From the NCBI GenBank assembly GCA_003344405.1, contig NOWV01000061.1, positions 124,001 through 188,000 on the forward strand: a stretch of 64,000 nucleotides of DNA, in the 5' to 3' direction. Made by a program: the position numbers and the translations under genes. A model generated the notes under the pieces. The model had not been told where the DNA came from and ran no database searches. It saw nothing but the letters and a program-made list of their open reading frames with translations. The DNA comes from Trichoplax sp. H2. Lineage: Eukaryota > Placozoa > Uniplacotomia > Trichoplacea. This document shows positions 49,301 through 63,516 of the stretch, one piece after another. Positions within the stretch are counted from its first letter, which is position 1, and each line of letters starts with the position of its first letter.

Positions 49301-51227
49301 AGTCAGTAAATGTTTACAATTGCAATGTTGCACCAGTATTGAACCGTAATAAAAAATACTTTTGGTTTTAAAGGTATGCATAATAGCAATCATAAATAGT
49401 ATTTGTTTCAAAAATTAATCTAATTTAGTAAATAATAATGTAGAACTCTTAAGTTATCTTGATAATTTCAAGAAATTTTTAATACTTACCCGAATGCCAT
49501 TGTACATCCACCATCGATCATCATGCCAGCCCAGAGAGCATATTTTACTCCAATGTGGGGTAGCTATTATCCAAAAAGAGAATAAAATTTACACCAGAAA
49601 TTATATAAGGTATAGATTCCAATAATAATTATAAGACACCTAATTCTATGATTATTATTGATTAAATTTTAAATAAATACTATACTGCAATGACTAATTG
49701 AAAAAATATCAAAAATGAATCAACTTTAGATTAGAGTATAATCTTATTTACTATTGCTGCTATTTATACTATAGATAAGACTTGTTAGCATAGACCAGAA
49801 GATATGCTGTGTTATTAGAGTGAAAAATTAGCTTCTACATGAACTATTTTGAAAACAATGTATCGAACTTCAACAATAAAGTCGTTTCTACTGTTTAATT
49901 GATTGTTTAAGGAGTAATTTGATAAAACTATCGATAGCTTAAGCTTATTGCTATGCTGGCAATGCTATAAAGTTTAGTATTTCTTCATAATTAGCAGTGA
50001 CTAAATATGATCGACTTCAGCAAAGCTAAGTCCATTTCTTAGTACTCAATGCTTACAAAAGCGCCAATGATTGGAGAAACGATTAGTTTAACCAAAGGAT
50101 AGACAGCAAATATGATACCAATTTCAAAATTAGTAACATTCCTTTCCTCGGCCTAACGTAATAAAAAGAAGATTCGTAATATTAAATGCTGATGATGATG
50201 CATTTGCTTTACAAGAACTTATATATTGTCAATTTTTCTTTAAAGGCACAGAAAATACGAAGGTAATTACATGAACTTGGGGAACTATGTTATCACACAT
50301 CTAGAGCAATTTTATAATTGACTTTGTGGACATATTTATCTATTTAAATGCCAAATTTTACAGCAGTTGGTCATTACGTGATAATCATAAAGACAGCTAT
50401 ACTGGATTACAATTCTTTACAGTACAGTATAACGTTGTGGTTAAAACCATTTCATCCCTTAGAACTTTAAAGCAATCGAAGGTTTGAAAAATTATTCGAA
50501 GTTATCCTAGCAATAACATATTCGTTCAGAACATGAAGAGTTGCATTCTTTCATTCACATTTCTTTTCGATTTTTCTCACTAAAAGAATTATAATCAAAT
50601 TAGAAAGTAGGGCTAATTTATTATGGAATAAATGCTCCTACAGCGTGTCAAGATATTAGGAGCAGATGATGATGTTCTTCTTGGCAAGTGGGTTGACTTT
50701 CTAATGGACTTACAAAGCAATAGTGGTAATCTCTGCAGTGAAAGCTTCTCAAAAGTGCAGAATATGTCTAAGCTAAGTACGAACGAATTGTTCGTAGCCC
50801 AGAAGGAAATAAATGCTTAAACTAACCGAATTTAATCGAAGGGAAAATGAAGGCTGATTTTTAATTACTTTCATGCTTACAACGATTTTATCCGTGATAA
50901 ATGATATAAGTGAGGTAGAAAGTTTGTATTCTCTGGTAAAAATAATGTTAACGTGTATGCATACTTGTTTATCAGGGTACCGTATTTAATTAGAAATAAA
51001 ATTGGCTTCAATATTATCTTTATTAAAGTTAGCCGATGTATCTGTTCGATCACATTAAATAAAGAAAGTGATGTTATACTTAATCTACTTACAAGTGTTG
51101 GAAAAAATGGAGCAATAACTGCGTAAACCGATCCAGTTACAACATAGGTGCAGCTGAGAATAATAATAGAGATGATCTTAATTCGACGAGATATTGTAGA
51201 TACTTGAGTTTGAGCAGTATCTTCCAT
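46355..51227 (-). CDS. SLC18B1-like MFS transporter, copy F (16 exons, 454 aa)
   Basis: Exons 5' to 3': 51093-51227, 50057-50152, 49490-49563, 49131-49278, 48742-48810, 48538-48628, 48309-48377, 48105-48175, 47894-47992, 47660-47748, 47442-47543, 47236-47301, 47016-47088, 46772-46798, 46584-46642 and 46355-46451, a 1365-nt frame. The N-terminus is short (about 14 residues) before helix 1, which ends VIAPFFPTL at a GTAAGT donor. All family motifs are intact: GFMAGPPVGG, SYLDPTLSIHI, GYVSDR and GPIVGG. The tail ends NESSPLLT with an acidic dileucine. Together with copies C and G it looks like the most typical member, so a vesicular membrane transporter is the likely role. The exon 15 donor is GTCAGT; it was chosen because it gives the same 59-nt exon as in C, D, G and H. 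Confidence 0.88.
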
Positions 51228-52725
51228 CCTTTTGGAGTAAAAACTTCACAGTGATGCGCTCTTATTTCAAAATAATTTACTGCACGCTCAGGTATAACTT
51301 CTAGTAGGCCACCGTTTCTTTATAATTAGATTCCTTGATAAATTGCCTAAAAGGTTCTATCCATGTAATTTAAGCATAATCACCATTAAGTTCGGTCTGT
51401 ATTTTGGATTATGAACGGTGAATAAATATCGTTTCCAAGAATAGTACTACAACAACTAATTAATTTAAGAGGCCGATTTTAATATGATATTCGATTGAAA
51501 TTCTTGGAAAGCACAAAATATCTGAGATGCCAAATTTAACCAAATTGTATACTGTAGTACTTCAACTAAATATTCAAAAGTGATATAAAGTACGTTAAAA
51601 CTAAATCAATAACGAGAATGCTTGACGTCGACACTCGATGAACGGAAGTTACATTGAATATCTTGATAACAGTCGTTAACTCAATAGCTTATCTAACAAT
51701 AAAAAGCGGTATAATTAATGGTATGAAATATTGATCAAACGATATTTCCCTTACTAAAATTGTTGCAAAATGAAAGATATGACTAATAATGTTTATGTCA
51801 GCTGAGGTACGATATAAATTTTGACTACAATTGATTCAAAATCGAGTGAATTAATACTAGCACTATAGGTGAAAAAGGACGGCAAATGCAATATTATCTG
51901 CGATAAGAATGTGACAGTTATTTATTCTACTTATTTACTATGTAAATCACCCGATCGACGTCATCTTACTCGTATTACTGTATAGATATACATATTGTAA
52001 GAAGACACTATAGAATTTGGTATTTGATTATGTTGTACCCTAGTCTGTCTGTGCAGTACTACTAGCGATGATAAAATAATTTTGTTGCTATAATTAAACG
52101 AGATCATAAGGAGCGATAGAGTAGACTTTACCGTACCGGAATTTATTGCAAAAATATACGCGTCCTCGTATTGTACTATCCAACAATCCAACTGGATTGA
52201 TATCCATAATGACCCTGTATTAATTATCATGGAAATTATACTTTCAGACACTATTATTTCCATGTAAATTGGGGTAGAATTTATTCTTTCAAAATAATAA
52301 TATATGAAGGAGCTAATGGGCGGTGAATGATGACGAAGGAATCTCTTGCTCATCATGTGATGTTTACTCGACAAGAAAAAAATTGGAGGCCACGCTATCA
52401 AAGTGATGTGTTTTGTAACCAGTATTTCACCTTACTGTCCACTAGTGATTGGTAGAGTATTCCACCATATTCAGTCATATCGAGTTGCAATGGCCGTGTA
52501 CTGTATGACTGAAATGGACAATTGCAGTCTCATACTAGAAACAGTACAAGGGCGCTGTTTTATCCTATTACCCCATACTGAACTAGTGCAATTCACGGAG
52601 ATCATTATTGCACGGTAGAAACTAGCTAAAAGTGCGTTCTTCGTCTGTCCGTCTTTCGTTCAACCTTGCCAGACTGTGTAGTGTGTACTAGTGTGCAATT
52701 GTGCATGCAGCTAAGTAGAGCATAG

Positions 52726-52775
52726 CCGAAGTATAACGAGCGAGGGGTCTACTCGCAAGTAGTGATTGTAATTAT
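52726..52775. repeat. Dispersed repeat fragment, partner at 21309-21352
   Basis: CGAAGTATAACGAGCGAGGG continues into AGTGATTGTAATTA-like sequence and matches the copy in intron 2 of transporter copy C in the same orientation, with substitutions and small indels. Confidence 0.5.
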
Positions 52776-52988
52776 TATTAATCAATTAATATCCTACTCT
52801 TTAGTATAGTAGAAATCCTCCTGATTGCAAGGAAGTTGCATATTTTCAGGGATAACTTTCATATTGTATCTTCAGTTTATCACTATAACCCGTCTCCTGT
52901 CGTGATTAGCACATAAGGTAGAGTGCCATGACACGAAATTACCAGAAAATAGCTATAGGAGTGCAGTGAATATTGTAGTAGATAAAAT

Positions 52989-53019
52989 AGAGGTAAGACC
53001 CCTCTTACTTCTTACCTCT
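52989..53019. repeat. Short inverted repeat
   Basis: AGAGGTAAG (52989-52997) and CTTACCTCT (53011-53019) are perfect 9-bp arms around a 13-nt loop, within the degenerate repeat region. Confidence 0.6.
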
Positions 53020-54750
53020 AGAGTAGAAAAACTCTCGGCTGCAAGCAAGTTCATCCACGGCTACACTCTACAAGTTATGTATTCTATCTCTCCTATTTTA
53101 CCATACTGTCTAGTAATAATAAATCATAATATCGAGCAAACTGTAGATTCTACCTACAAGTTACGATCGTAAGCATACAGCAGAAAACTTGACGTTTGTA
53201 GGGAATATTACTTCATCTGCGGCCAACGTCGAAAAGTGACGTATTGTATCTTCAGTATTTTTCTATGCTCTACTGTCTAATAGTGATGGGTACGCAAGGT
53301 TGTGTGCAATAACAACGTAATATAGTACGTAAAGTAGATATAGAAAGTGGAGCTGTAGATTACAGTCGTAAGCATACAGTTTAATGCAGCCGTGGATGCT
53401 CTGCCCACCGGAATCTTAATGTACTGCATAATTATAATTATACGGTATACATGCCGTAACCTACCGTTAAGAAGGTGCAAATTGATACAGATTGTAATAT
53501 TATATTCCATGAAATAGTTTGTGTTGCTAATGTATGCCTATGCGGTGTCATCTTAAAGGGTATGCTATCACCACAAACTTAAAAAGTAAATTTTCAAAAA
53601 GGTAAAAAATGACTTTGGTCATTGTATTGGTGCACCGTGGCATTATGTACTGTAATTATAAGCAAACTGGATTTCTTGAATCTGTGCAATGCTACTTGGA
53701 GACTACGTTTACTTAATTCTCAATGCTAAAAATTATCATGAATGTGTAGTAAGCTGCATTTCTAGCTTCATCTAAGATTTAAAATGCTAAGCACGCAAGA
53801 TATACGATTTCATGGCCTACTGCAATGTCAAAGACATTTTATATAATGATATTCAAGTATGTATAGGGGTAAATCTCATAGAATAGATCAGTGGAATTCA
53901 TGCATTCTTTATTAAGTTAGCTAAGTTTTATATTGGCAATTAGCTTGTACAAAATAAAATCACTACTATAGATGTTCTAAGCAACTATGCATGATTGCCC
54001 TTGTCGTTATTAAAAATTTTCAAATACTGTAACAATACTGTCAATAAAACATTAAGACTTCCTGCTTAGTTGCACTGTTTGATATCGAATATAGGCTATG
54101 TCGATGTTCCAATTATAAAATCCTGAACTGAATATATTACTGTACATTACGCTACTTGCGTCCTTACTTGTTGGTAAGTAGCATGTTACTCAATCATGGG
54201 AGCTTAAGGCATAATTCATGTAATTCAAAATAATAAAGTAGAAATATCAATACTTGAAATATTTGATGTATTTTCATTTATTACTTTTTGCTCAGTTAAA
54301 TTAGCAGTGCAAAGAATCACCAAAAGCTAAAATATCAATAATACTTCGACAAGGGCACATATATTCATTTGCATGTTATTCCTGTCTCTTTCAACACTAC
54401 AGTAGTGGAAAGTAGAGCCCCTCGTAAGATCTTCAATATACTCAATACAGTATGTATCTAAAAATGTATAAATAATAAAGAATAAAGCAATTTCTTCCAA
54501 GACTATCACTTCGTGCCAAATATACGAAAAATAATTTTACTTTTCTCTTAAATAGTCATTTCATGAATGTTAGAATTAAATATCCAATTAATTCGAGAAA
54601 ATATGCACCATGGCCATTATGGTCATTTACTCCAACATAATTCGGTAATTTTTTAATTTTTAATTGAAATTAACTTAAAATTGAAAATTATAGTGTATAT
54701 CGATACTGTTACATTGTATTAAATCAGATTAATCACCGTTATCTTCATCA

Positions 54751-57700
54751 TTATGTTAGCAATGGTTTACTTTCTTCATTGTCCACGTTAGAGTCAATGC
54801 TTTTATTGTTGACATTCTCCTTGGCATGAGATGCTTGTCTATTAATGGACACATATCGATAAAAGGAGATCATACAGGTATACCTACTTATGTATTATGT
54901 TACGGAAAAGAACCTTGGATAAACTAACCCTGCTGCTTGATGCATGAAAGTATTCTCCACGACGGTTAAGATAATAACAAGAATTGCCTATCAATACAGC
55001 CCCTTGTTAAAATTTATGATATCATCATCCTGCCATTATAGTTCGTTACCGAGATTACTTTACAACTCCAATAAAGATTAATATCAATAATGTCTAACTG
55101 CAAGTGTATAAATTGCTATATAACTAGCATTTCATTATTTTATCAATCAGCCTTCTTCAAAAGACAGATAATCAAGAACTTTGATCAGCTGAAAATTTAT
55201 GCTGATATCATAATATCTTATCTCAAATCAGTCTAAATATTGAACGCACCTGGCCGAATAGGGCGAAACCAAAGATCTGAACGTCATAAAAATAATAATA
55301 ATTCCCGGTTATTTTTATAGATTATATGCCATGATCTATAATTATGCTGCTTAAACAATAAATTGGATCAAACTATAATAATTCTATGCTATTACAACGT
55401 ATGTACTGGAATCCCTTACTCATTCACAATAATTAAACATACAGTAGATAGACTAGATATGCGTATTGCACGTTGTCTACTTATGCCATATAAAGCGCTC
55501 AGGTACTAAGATTGCATATAGCTAATGTAAGTAATTTATCGACATTATTAATTAATTAAGGTTTAAGTTAGCATAACTACCGCTGTAGCCCAATCGAAAC
55601 CGACATCAACGTTAGGTACGGCTGCAGCAACTGCAGGACCAATGATTTGCCTAATGATTATAAAAAATACGGCATTGTTACTAAAAATCTGATTATATAC
55701 TTAACCATATTATATTATTATAATCATTATCAGAATAGCGATTTTAATCACATTTTTCACAAAAAATTGATAAAACAGGCACTTGTGATATCATACAGAT
55801 CTTAGCTGTAGGTTTAATCATAGACAAAAGTGCCACATTTATCCACCATACGTTATCATTGTTGCGTTTATGATAATGTAAAGACACATAAACTTAGAGC
55901 TAAAAATATCTAGATTTTGATATTAGATACATCTATTGTATCATGCCATATACAACCACAATAGTACCGGTAGTACAAATTACAAGCTAAAACTTATTTA
56001 GATATCAGAATTGGGTATATTTATCTTGCAATAACCGTGTGCAAAATGAGACAGTAATGGTAGCACAAATTGAAGGCCATGAAGTATTTAGATATCAGAT
56101 TTAAAAATTCTCATATTTATCTTACTATGTCTGTATGCATATAGTGGTACATCGTGACTATAGACTTCATATTAATCCAAAAATAGATCACAAACGACAT
56201 TTTACTTACGATAAATAAAGATTAAAATTTTATCTTATAACTGTAATATGTTGTAAATACGAAAACCTGCCCTGCAATTAGGACATGTATAGAATTAAGA
56301 AGATAGTATTAATAATTCTTTGGGCAATAAAAGTGCACCAAATATACTGTAATTGTGCGGATAATTACAAATCTGATGTTAGGAAGTTTTACAACACTTA
56401 CCCAACTGCGAGGGAGGCGCTAAAAAGTCCAGACGTAATGGAGTTAATAACAAATTCGTCATAATGTTGACCAAAACTGTTGAAAATTGTTTAAACTTTC
56501 GTTAAAATTAAAAATAATTTAATTTTTGTAGCTATTCCTGATAAAGGTCTCCTACTTAAATACGAGCAATTATAAATAAATATAATTTTCATACCGTTCT
56601 CTAGCTGATTTTAACACGTCAGTATAAGAAGGGACAAAGGCGATAGCCAATCCAATTCCTAATCCAACATTAGCTAATATAGTCTGCGTTACACTCCTGC
56701 ATAAACACATAACAGTAATTAATCATATCTGCCAACCGCCTTTATGCAGGTATATACTGATATCAACTGTACGTATGATAGCAATTTGATAACATCTCGT
56801 ACAATCGAATGGGTAAATATGTTGCTGGTCCAAGGAATTGTAAACCAATTGCAAGCACTAGATAGCCAATTATCATCATCAGCCGGGAATTCTTAGCAAA
56901 TATGAAAACATTTGCATCATTTCATAACGTTCATAAGTCATCAACCATGTAAGATCAGCTTAATGCCACAGGGCAACGATAGCATTTTTGACTCAGTTAT
57001 ACACATCATACAATGATAACAGTTATACAGAATTAAAGGCAGTTTAGAACCTCATATTTGCACATTTCTTGGACGTTTACTATCAAGAATTATACTGTAT
57101 GGCATCTTAAACTTACTTAAAGCTTGAGTTTGCAGAGAATAGAGCAAAGGTAGCAAACTATGGCTTACGATTTTATCTGCAATGATTCCAGCAACGAAAG
57201 AGAACAATCCAAAGGCTCCAGGCAAGATTAGAAATACAAGTCCAATTTGAGGTATCGTCAGCCTGAGCTAAACAAATCACGATAATATCACTTGCTTCGA
57301 TACATTTAAGCTATCAAATTACTGGTAGTGCAGAAAAAATTTGATTAAAATAGTTGATTAACTAATCTTACCGGTTTTATGTGCAATGATAGTAGTGGGA
57401 ATATAAAGCCAGAACTGGCAATAAATAAAGCGACACCGAAACCTATTAATGAAGCAAAGAAATATGTTAAGTAGTAAGAATGCCTATAAAATAACAAAAA
57501 CATTTAATAATCTAATAGATTCTTTTAATGAAATAAAAGAGAAATATTTGTATTTATCAGATATCTTCTATTGATTATTGCTTTGCTGTTTTATAAGCAG
57601 CCATACAGATTATAGTTACGCTTGGAGAACAAATTAAGCGCTTTAGGAGATGAACTGGCGAGGTCGTAGTGTTATCTAATTGAAAAAAAGGTGCATAACT

Positions 57701-60700
57701 TTTATTTATGATTACTAATAGGCTTTCTACAACTATGACATGTGATAAAGTATCTTAGAAATAATACAACTGGAACTTCGATTTCTTATAAGATTTCCTT
57801 ATATTTTTCAAATAAATTAGTTCATCTACCAAATTGTCAAGGACTACTAGTATCTATTCCCAGTCTAACAGTCTAACTATTTAAAATTTAGATATTACTA
57901 TAGAATCCGCTATTTATTTGTGTTATAGGTTAAGTATTAAAATAGGCTATACATAAATTATAGTGTATATAAGAGGTTAGAGGCTATTTTCAGTAGCATA
58001 TTCATATCATAAAAGTGGCAATATTGGAGCCACAATTTTACTATCCTGAAATTCATTAATATAGGTGGCGCTTCCAATTACAGGATCGCTCTTCATTCCT
58101 TGTGACAATAATTGCTTAACAGTAACATACACTATAGTATAATACTAATTACTTGATTAATTAGCATAGTCTGTTACGAAATATCTCAGAATCCTAAGGT
58201 AACATTGCGGTAGAATAGCTATAATACGCACTTGTAAATATAATCTGCAGTACAGGTACAGAGAGTTGCTCAATGATACAATTTAAAGCACAACTTGAAC
58301 TATTTTCCAATAATTCTATAACCTTAATCTTAAAACAGCTTAAGGACTTCATTACAAAATCATGGTGTTGAAAATTTTATAACGCTTAAATATGAAAGTA
58401 AATGTGCCCTATCGTTTGGTAAAGCTGACTGACACCTTTGCAGAGTTAGATAATGTAATCCAATTCTACTTACATTTCATCCGCGGCATTGTAAAAGCAA
58501 TAACACAAGAAGCTATAAGCAAAAATATTGCTATAACAACAAATGGCAACTCATAACCACCTGCCTATCAATTGCGATTAACAAATATGTTAGGTTATAT
58601 TTACATAGAATATTCTATACGGAGCTTCTGTCCGTAAGATAGTAATATTTACTAGTCTTACTAATAAGTTGAGATAGTCACCTTGTATAACAGTCCGCCA
58701 ATAGGAGGTCCTGCTACAAAGCCTAGACTTGTAAAGGTTTCCAATATTCCCTTTTGTAGATATAACCAAAATAGGTCAAAAAGTTAGTAAAATGTTAGGT
58801 AACAATATATTTTACAATTTATAAATTAATTGATATATTAGGCTGTTATATGAAGTCATTCCTTTTAGAATCAGCAGCCGAAATTATTGCTTATACGATA
58901 TATGATCACTTAATAGCGTTACCATATTACAAGTCAATCAAGATACATTGACATTCTACACACATACATAATCATATTTTAATTTAAATTGAAAAATTTA
59001 AGTTATATTCATCACGATTCAGTACAAAGTAGGAAGGATATATGGTATCAACTGTAAATATAGCATCCAATTAACAGTGTATAAATTTTATATGTGAGTA
59101 TAAAATTATATTAAGAATGCATCTAGCAAACTTCTTATCCCAAAAATATTCTTATATTATTCTAGAGCAACGATTTTACCTCGATACACTACAACTATAT
59201 TTTCTCATTTAGGAGATCAATATGCTAAGCTGTAGCATTTTATGGCTAGCCAAGATTTCGACTACTTTGCTTTGTACTGTAAATGTAAGGCAGATTGTAA
59301 GCTGCATTATAATACTTATGTCTACATCATAACTTACTATAGTTGTAGCTAGTGAATCTGAGAATACTGAAGCTACACAAGCATAAGCAGATGTTTGATA
59401 TGATGCTGCACCCATTCCTTGAATCCATCTTGTAACGAAGCAAAAGACTATAAATGTTGTCGTGTCAAGAATATGAGGGAGAAATCTAATAAACATTGAG
59501 AATATTTATACAATACTTATTAGTTTGGATTTATAACTTATTAATACATTTGCTACGAATTATTTCAATTTATCAATTTTTTGACACTTAAGCATTTGAA
59601 TTTAAAAACAACCTCGCTATTAGGTTGTGATAGTCGTGAAATGAATAAGATGAATTACCCAAATATCATTGTGCCACAAGCTTCCAAAAATAGGCCAGCC
59701 CATAACAGATAGACTATGCTTACGTAGGGTAGCTGAAAGGAAAAGGTCGACGAAATTTAACATTAAATGTGATATTAAAGGGATTTTCGCGTTATTAAAT
59801 TTGCGCTGGTAGCTTGATTATTAATTTTTAGTTGAGTTTTAGTATTTAATCTAGTATAACAGTCAAGCTTATGAGTAAGTACAGTTTATTTTAGCCCAAC
59901 AATTAGATAAATTACCTATGATTGTTATTTGTCGCCTACCTTAATTAATTTACGAGATATTTAAAAATCATAATATAGCTATCTTAATTAAACAGTGTTA
60001 TTACGATGCGAAATAAAATAGAATTTATGTGCTTTTAAGGTAATTTTCATTGCTTTGGCTTGTTTAATTCATGTATCGCCAAAATTATATAACTTACTAT
60101 TACTCCGATTACTAGCGATGTTAGGCCTTTAGCAAGTGGATAGATTGCAAATATTAAGCCAATATAGACAGTTCCCACTCCCCTTTGATGAGCCTATTTA
60201 ACGAATAGCTAGTCAGCTTAGGCTGTAATGGTTATACGGTTTGCATAATAAATTAATCATTTCATTTGGAACTGTTAAAACTTATTGTTACGCTACATGA
60301 TAAACTATTACTAAATGTAATACATATATCCTTAATCAATATTCACCTAAAATTAACAAATTTTAAATGTTCTAAGCTATGCTTGTGTAGTTAACGTGAT
60401 AATAAAATGTTACGATTGATAAACGCTAATATTCTCAATACAAAAATAGGCAGCAAGAATTTCCAAAAGGTTTTACAGAGCAGATACAGTAACAAGTTAA
60501 ATGTTTTATACTGCTAAAATACTTCCTTCGCTTAATTTTAAATAAATTCATATATGAAACCGTATTGCTAGTTCAATACTTTAGAGTTGTAATTAATTAT
60601 AATGAATATTAAAGCACGAAAAAATTAAAAATTATTGTTGAAATAAGATTTGAAGATAGGAGTGTAATATTTGCGTTTATCTCAAGCTTTATCATCATGT

Positions 60701-61334
60701 TTAAAATTAATTGGTAGTAAATAATAGCAGAGTCTGACGGCATTTCAGGATATGCTTCAAGTATATTCGCTACTATTTTTAATTTATAACTCATGCTAAT
60801 CCATAGATCTAATTAAAAACGACCGCACAAATAGTACAAAATGCGGATGTAAATCAAAAGAAGATCTAATCCATCCCTATTTATAATTTAATCCTAGACT
60901 ATTAACTGTTATTAACAGCTGTCCTAACTGTATAATTAGAAACCCACAGATCTGCCTCTAACGATCGCGATATTTATCATATGTATATCATCCTATATAG
61001 CGGAAGAGACATTCATACTGTGTCGAAAGCCCGTCGTCATGTTCTAATAATTCATCTTAATATTAATTATAACAATTCCTGTAAAATTTGGAAGTACAGG
61101 TTGCTTTTCCATCGATAATAAATACCGAAATTCATTTACAATTATTGCATACTTTTAATTTAAGCAACTTACCACCTCTGGGAAAAATGGTGAAAGGAGT
61201 GAGTAAGCTGCGGATGTACCAAAATATATACTACTCAATACAATTAATATCGTTCGTCTACTACGTAATGTTAAGTTTACTCCCTCAGTTTGAACATTAT
61301 CAGCCATCGTACTGTCATCTTTCTCCATTACCAT
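54751..61334 (-). CDS. SLC18B1-like MFS transporter, copy G (16 exons, 462 aa)
   Basis: Exons 5' to 3': 61173-61334, 60098-60193, 59659-59732, 59338-59485, 58682-58750, 58474-58564, 57607-57675, 57372-57442, 57169-57267, 56803-56891, 56595-56696, 56402-56476, 55581-55650, 55250-55276, 54929-54987 and 54751-54838, a 1389-nt frame. Helix 1 ends LLSPFFPEV. Helix 5 has GFVAGPPIGG. Two otherwise conserved sites differ: helix 7 reads GFIFPLLSLHI, so the Asp of LDP is replaced by Phe, and helix 11 reads GPAVAAAV in place of GPIVGG. Exon 13 is one codon shorter than in the other copies. The acidic tail ends NEESKPLLT with a clear acidic dileucine. The frame is open throughout, so these are substitutions rather than decay. 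The start is the first of two nearby Met codons (M-V-M). Confidence 0.87.
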
Positions 61335-63516
61335 TCGTATTATAGTTTAGATTTATATCTCTCTTAAATTCTAAACTATTTCAATAACTTAATTTAAAGT
61401 TAGTCTTACATAAGAACAAGCATGTTCTCCATATTAGCAATTAGAGTATATATTAATTACAACGATCCTTATAGCATCTACTACACGAGTTTATATTTGA
61501 GTGATTTAGCCTTTGCTATAGACGTAACACGAGTCTATTCAGGGTGCCTGTAATCTTCAATCAATTGAAATCTTGATCAATTTGCACTTTAATTGTCGAT
61601 GCGATAGCAAGTCTGCTCTATCACTGCTACAACATCGAGTACTTAAAACGTAGCAGTAATCATCAGTTTGAAGCTCCACCTCTTTTTCAGACCGCCTGCT
61701 ACAATCATGTGACCCATCAGTTATTATAATTTCTGCTGTAGATAATAGATCTTTTTTTCCTATGGTATACAACTACTTATTAATATCATATTACTCTATA
61801 TTGAATCGGCTAGTAGTCTATAATTTTCTTCATTACGTACCATATGTACAGATCCAAAGCAGTAACTATTATATACTGATGAATTGATATATCACAATCT
61901 GTCGGTGCAATTCTGTATTGCGTATAATGATCGATTATCTCACTAAGAGGCGTATTGATCTATGGTTATAAATAGCGTAATTTGATGCAAAACTGGTAAA
62001 ATATGCTATGTACTGTTAATATTATTCTATACAGAGTTTTAGTTCATAGCCGATTACCGTATTGTTTGATAAAATGTTAATATAAGCGTAGATCTAAAAT
62101 TGTAATGCAATATATTAATACAAATAATATGAAACGCTCAAGTTCATTGTCAATTATATATATAATTATCATGCTCATCTCTTGGTAAGTCGATACAAGT
62201 ATTTACGTACACCTAAAATTGTAACTATTGCAGTTGTTATAAAAGCGATTGTGTATGCTACTGATCTCAGCTCGTTGATATTTACGATCTTGAGCATTAA
62301 TATTCGTGATTAAGTAATTATTGTTATTATCGTTCATTACTATAATATCTCGTTCTACAATTATAACCTTCACCAATTGATATTTATAGCTCTATAGTTA
62401 TAACTGATTTAAACAATATAACCTTGATTGTACATATAATGCCCTGTAAATACCATTCCAAATTATGTGTCAGCTTCAGAAGAATCAGTCATCTCTTAAC
62501 CTTGAAGTACCTTGTATTAGATCTAAGGTATAGCTAACGTAAGATGATGAAATGTATTAGGTGAGAGTTGCCTCCATTCGTAATAGATTAGATCTAGTAT
62601 TCAAGCTGTCGTTCTGCACCCGCGTCTGTTTTTACAGTATTTACTACGCAGTAACTATAAAAGTAGCAAGGATAACCATACAGCTGGCAATAAAAAGTAC
62701 CAATAGCTACTCTGTTGAAATCATGCTGTAAATTTATGGTTTCCAGAACTAGATTAACAACTCGCTGATACAGCTTTATTACCAAACTTAAACCTTAGCT
62801 ATTAAATGCGTGAAAATACTAATGATCATGTTTACATATTATCTGCACATGCCCGTTTTAACTTCGTCATTTAGTTCTGATTAGTAAGGTAAAGAAGACT
62901 TAAATTATATTTTAATATTTTCTGTTCTAGTGCTAACTACTTAATTTGATCTCTCTTAATTGCATGCTATGTAAGTGTGTAATGCATTGTTTTCATTCTT
63001 TCAACTAGTGTTGAAGGTTACATTACAAACATTCACAGATTCTGGTATTGTTTATTAATTATTTATGATGCTGATTTAATTACGTACAGTGCATTGACAG
63101 CATAGTGCTAAACTATATTACAGAACATTTCCACGATAATTTACAATCTACCATAAGTAAATTACAATCACAATGATTCGAACTGTAAGTAGATGATTTG
63201 CATTCCCTATTGTAACTATTCATTTCAGTATGTGTATATGTGTCACTGTCATAAAAAGTCGGTGATATATTAAAACACAGTACTGTATATCCAAATTAGA
63301 GGTTAACTAAATAAGGATAGGCTAACAGAATTATCCTAACATAGATATTTCTACTCTAATACAGTATATAACACAGTCATATACATAAAATAGTAAAATA
63401 ATTTATACTTCATGCCCCTTGAACGATGATTGAGGGTGGTACTTAGTTTAATCGACACATTAAATCATGAACTGATCTATTAATAAATAAGTGCCTTAAC
63501 CTATTCATCGTCCAAA
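61335..63516. other. Spacer between copies G and H
   Basis: This holds the 5' flank of copy G and 3' flank of copy H. No conserved exon was found. Open frames at 61557-61772 and 62594-62785 (minus) have no recognisable motif. Confidence 0.45.

Larger units (their letters stand above)
51228..54750. other. Spacer between copies F and G with degenerate repeats
   Basis: From about 52430 to 53400 several strings recur in diverged form: TATTGTATCTTCAGT at 52862 and 53240, CGTAAGCATACAG at about 53168 and 53370, and ACTGTCTAATAGTGAT-like strings three times. GTCTGTCCGTC near 52650 links the area to repeats upstream of copies C and D. The open frame at 51961-52401 (minus) has no recognisable motif. 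No gene is called. Confidence 0.5.

Noticed and set aside
51961-52401. 146-codon minus-strand frame in the F-G spacer
   Set aside because: Despite its length it has no transporter motif, no recognised family and no neighbouring exons; treated as chance in AT-rich DNA.
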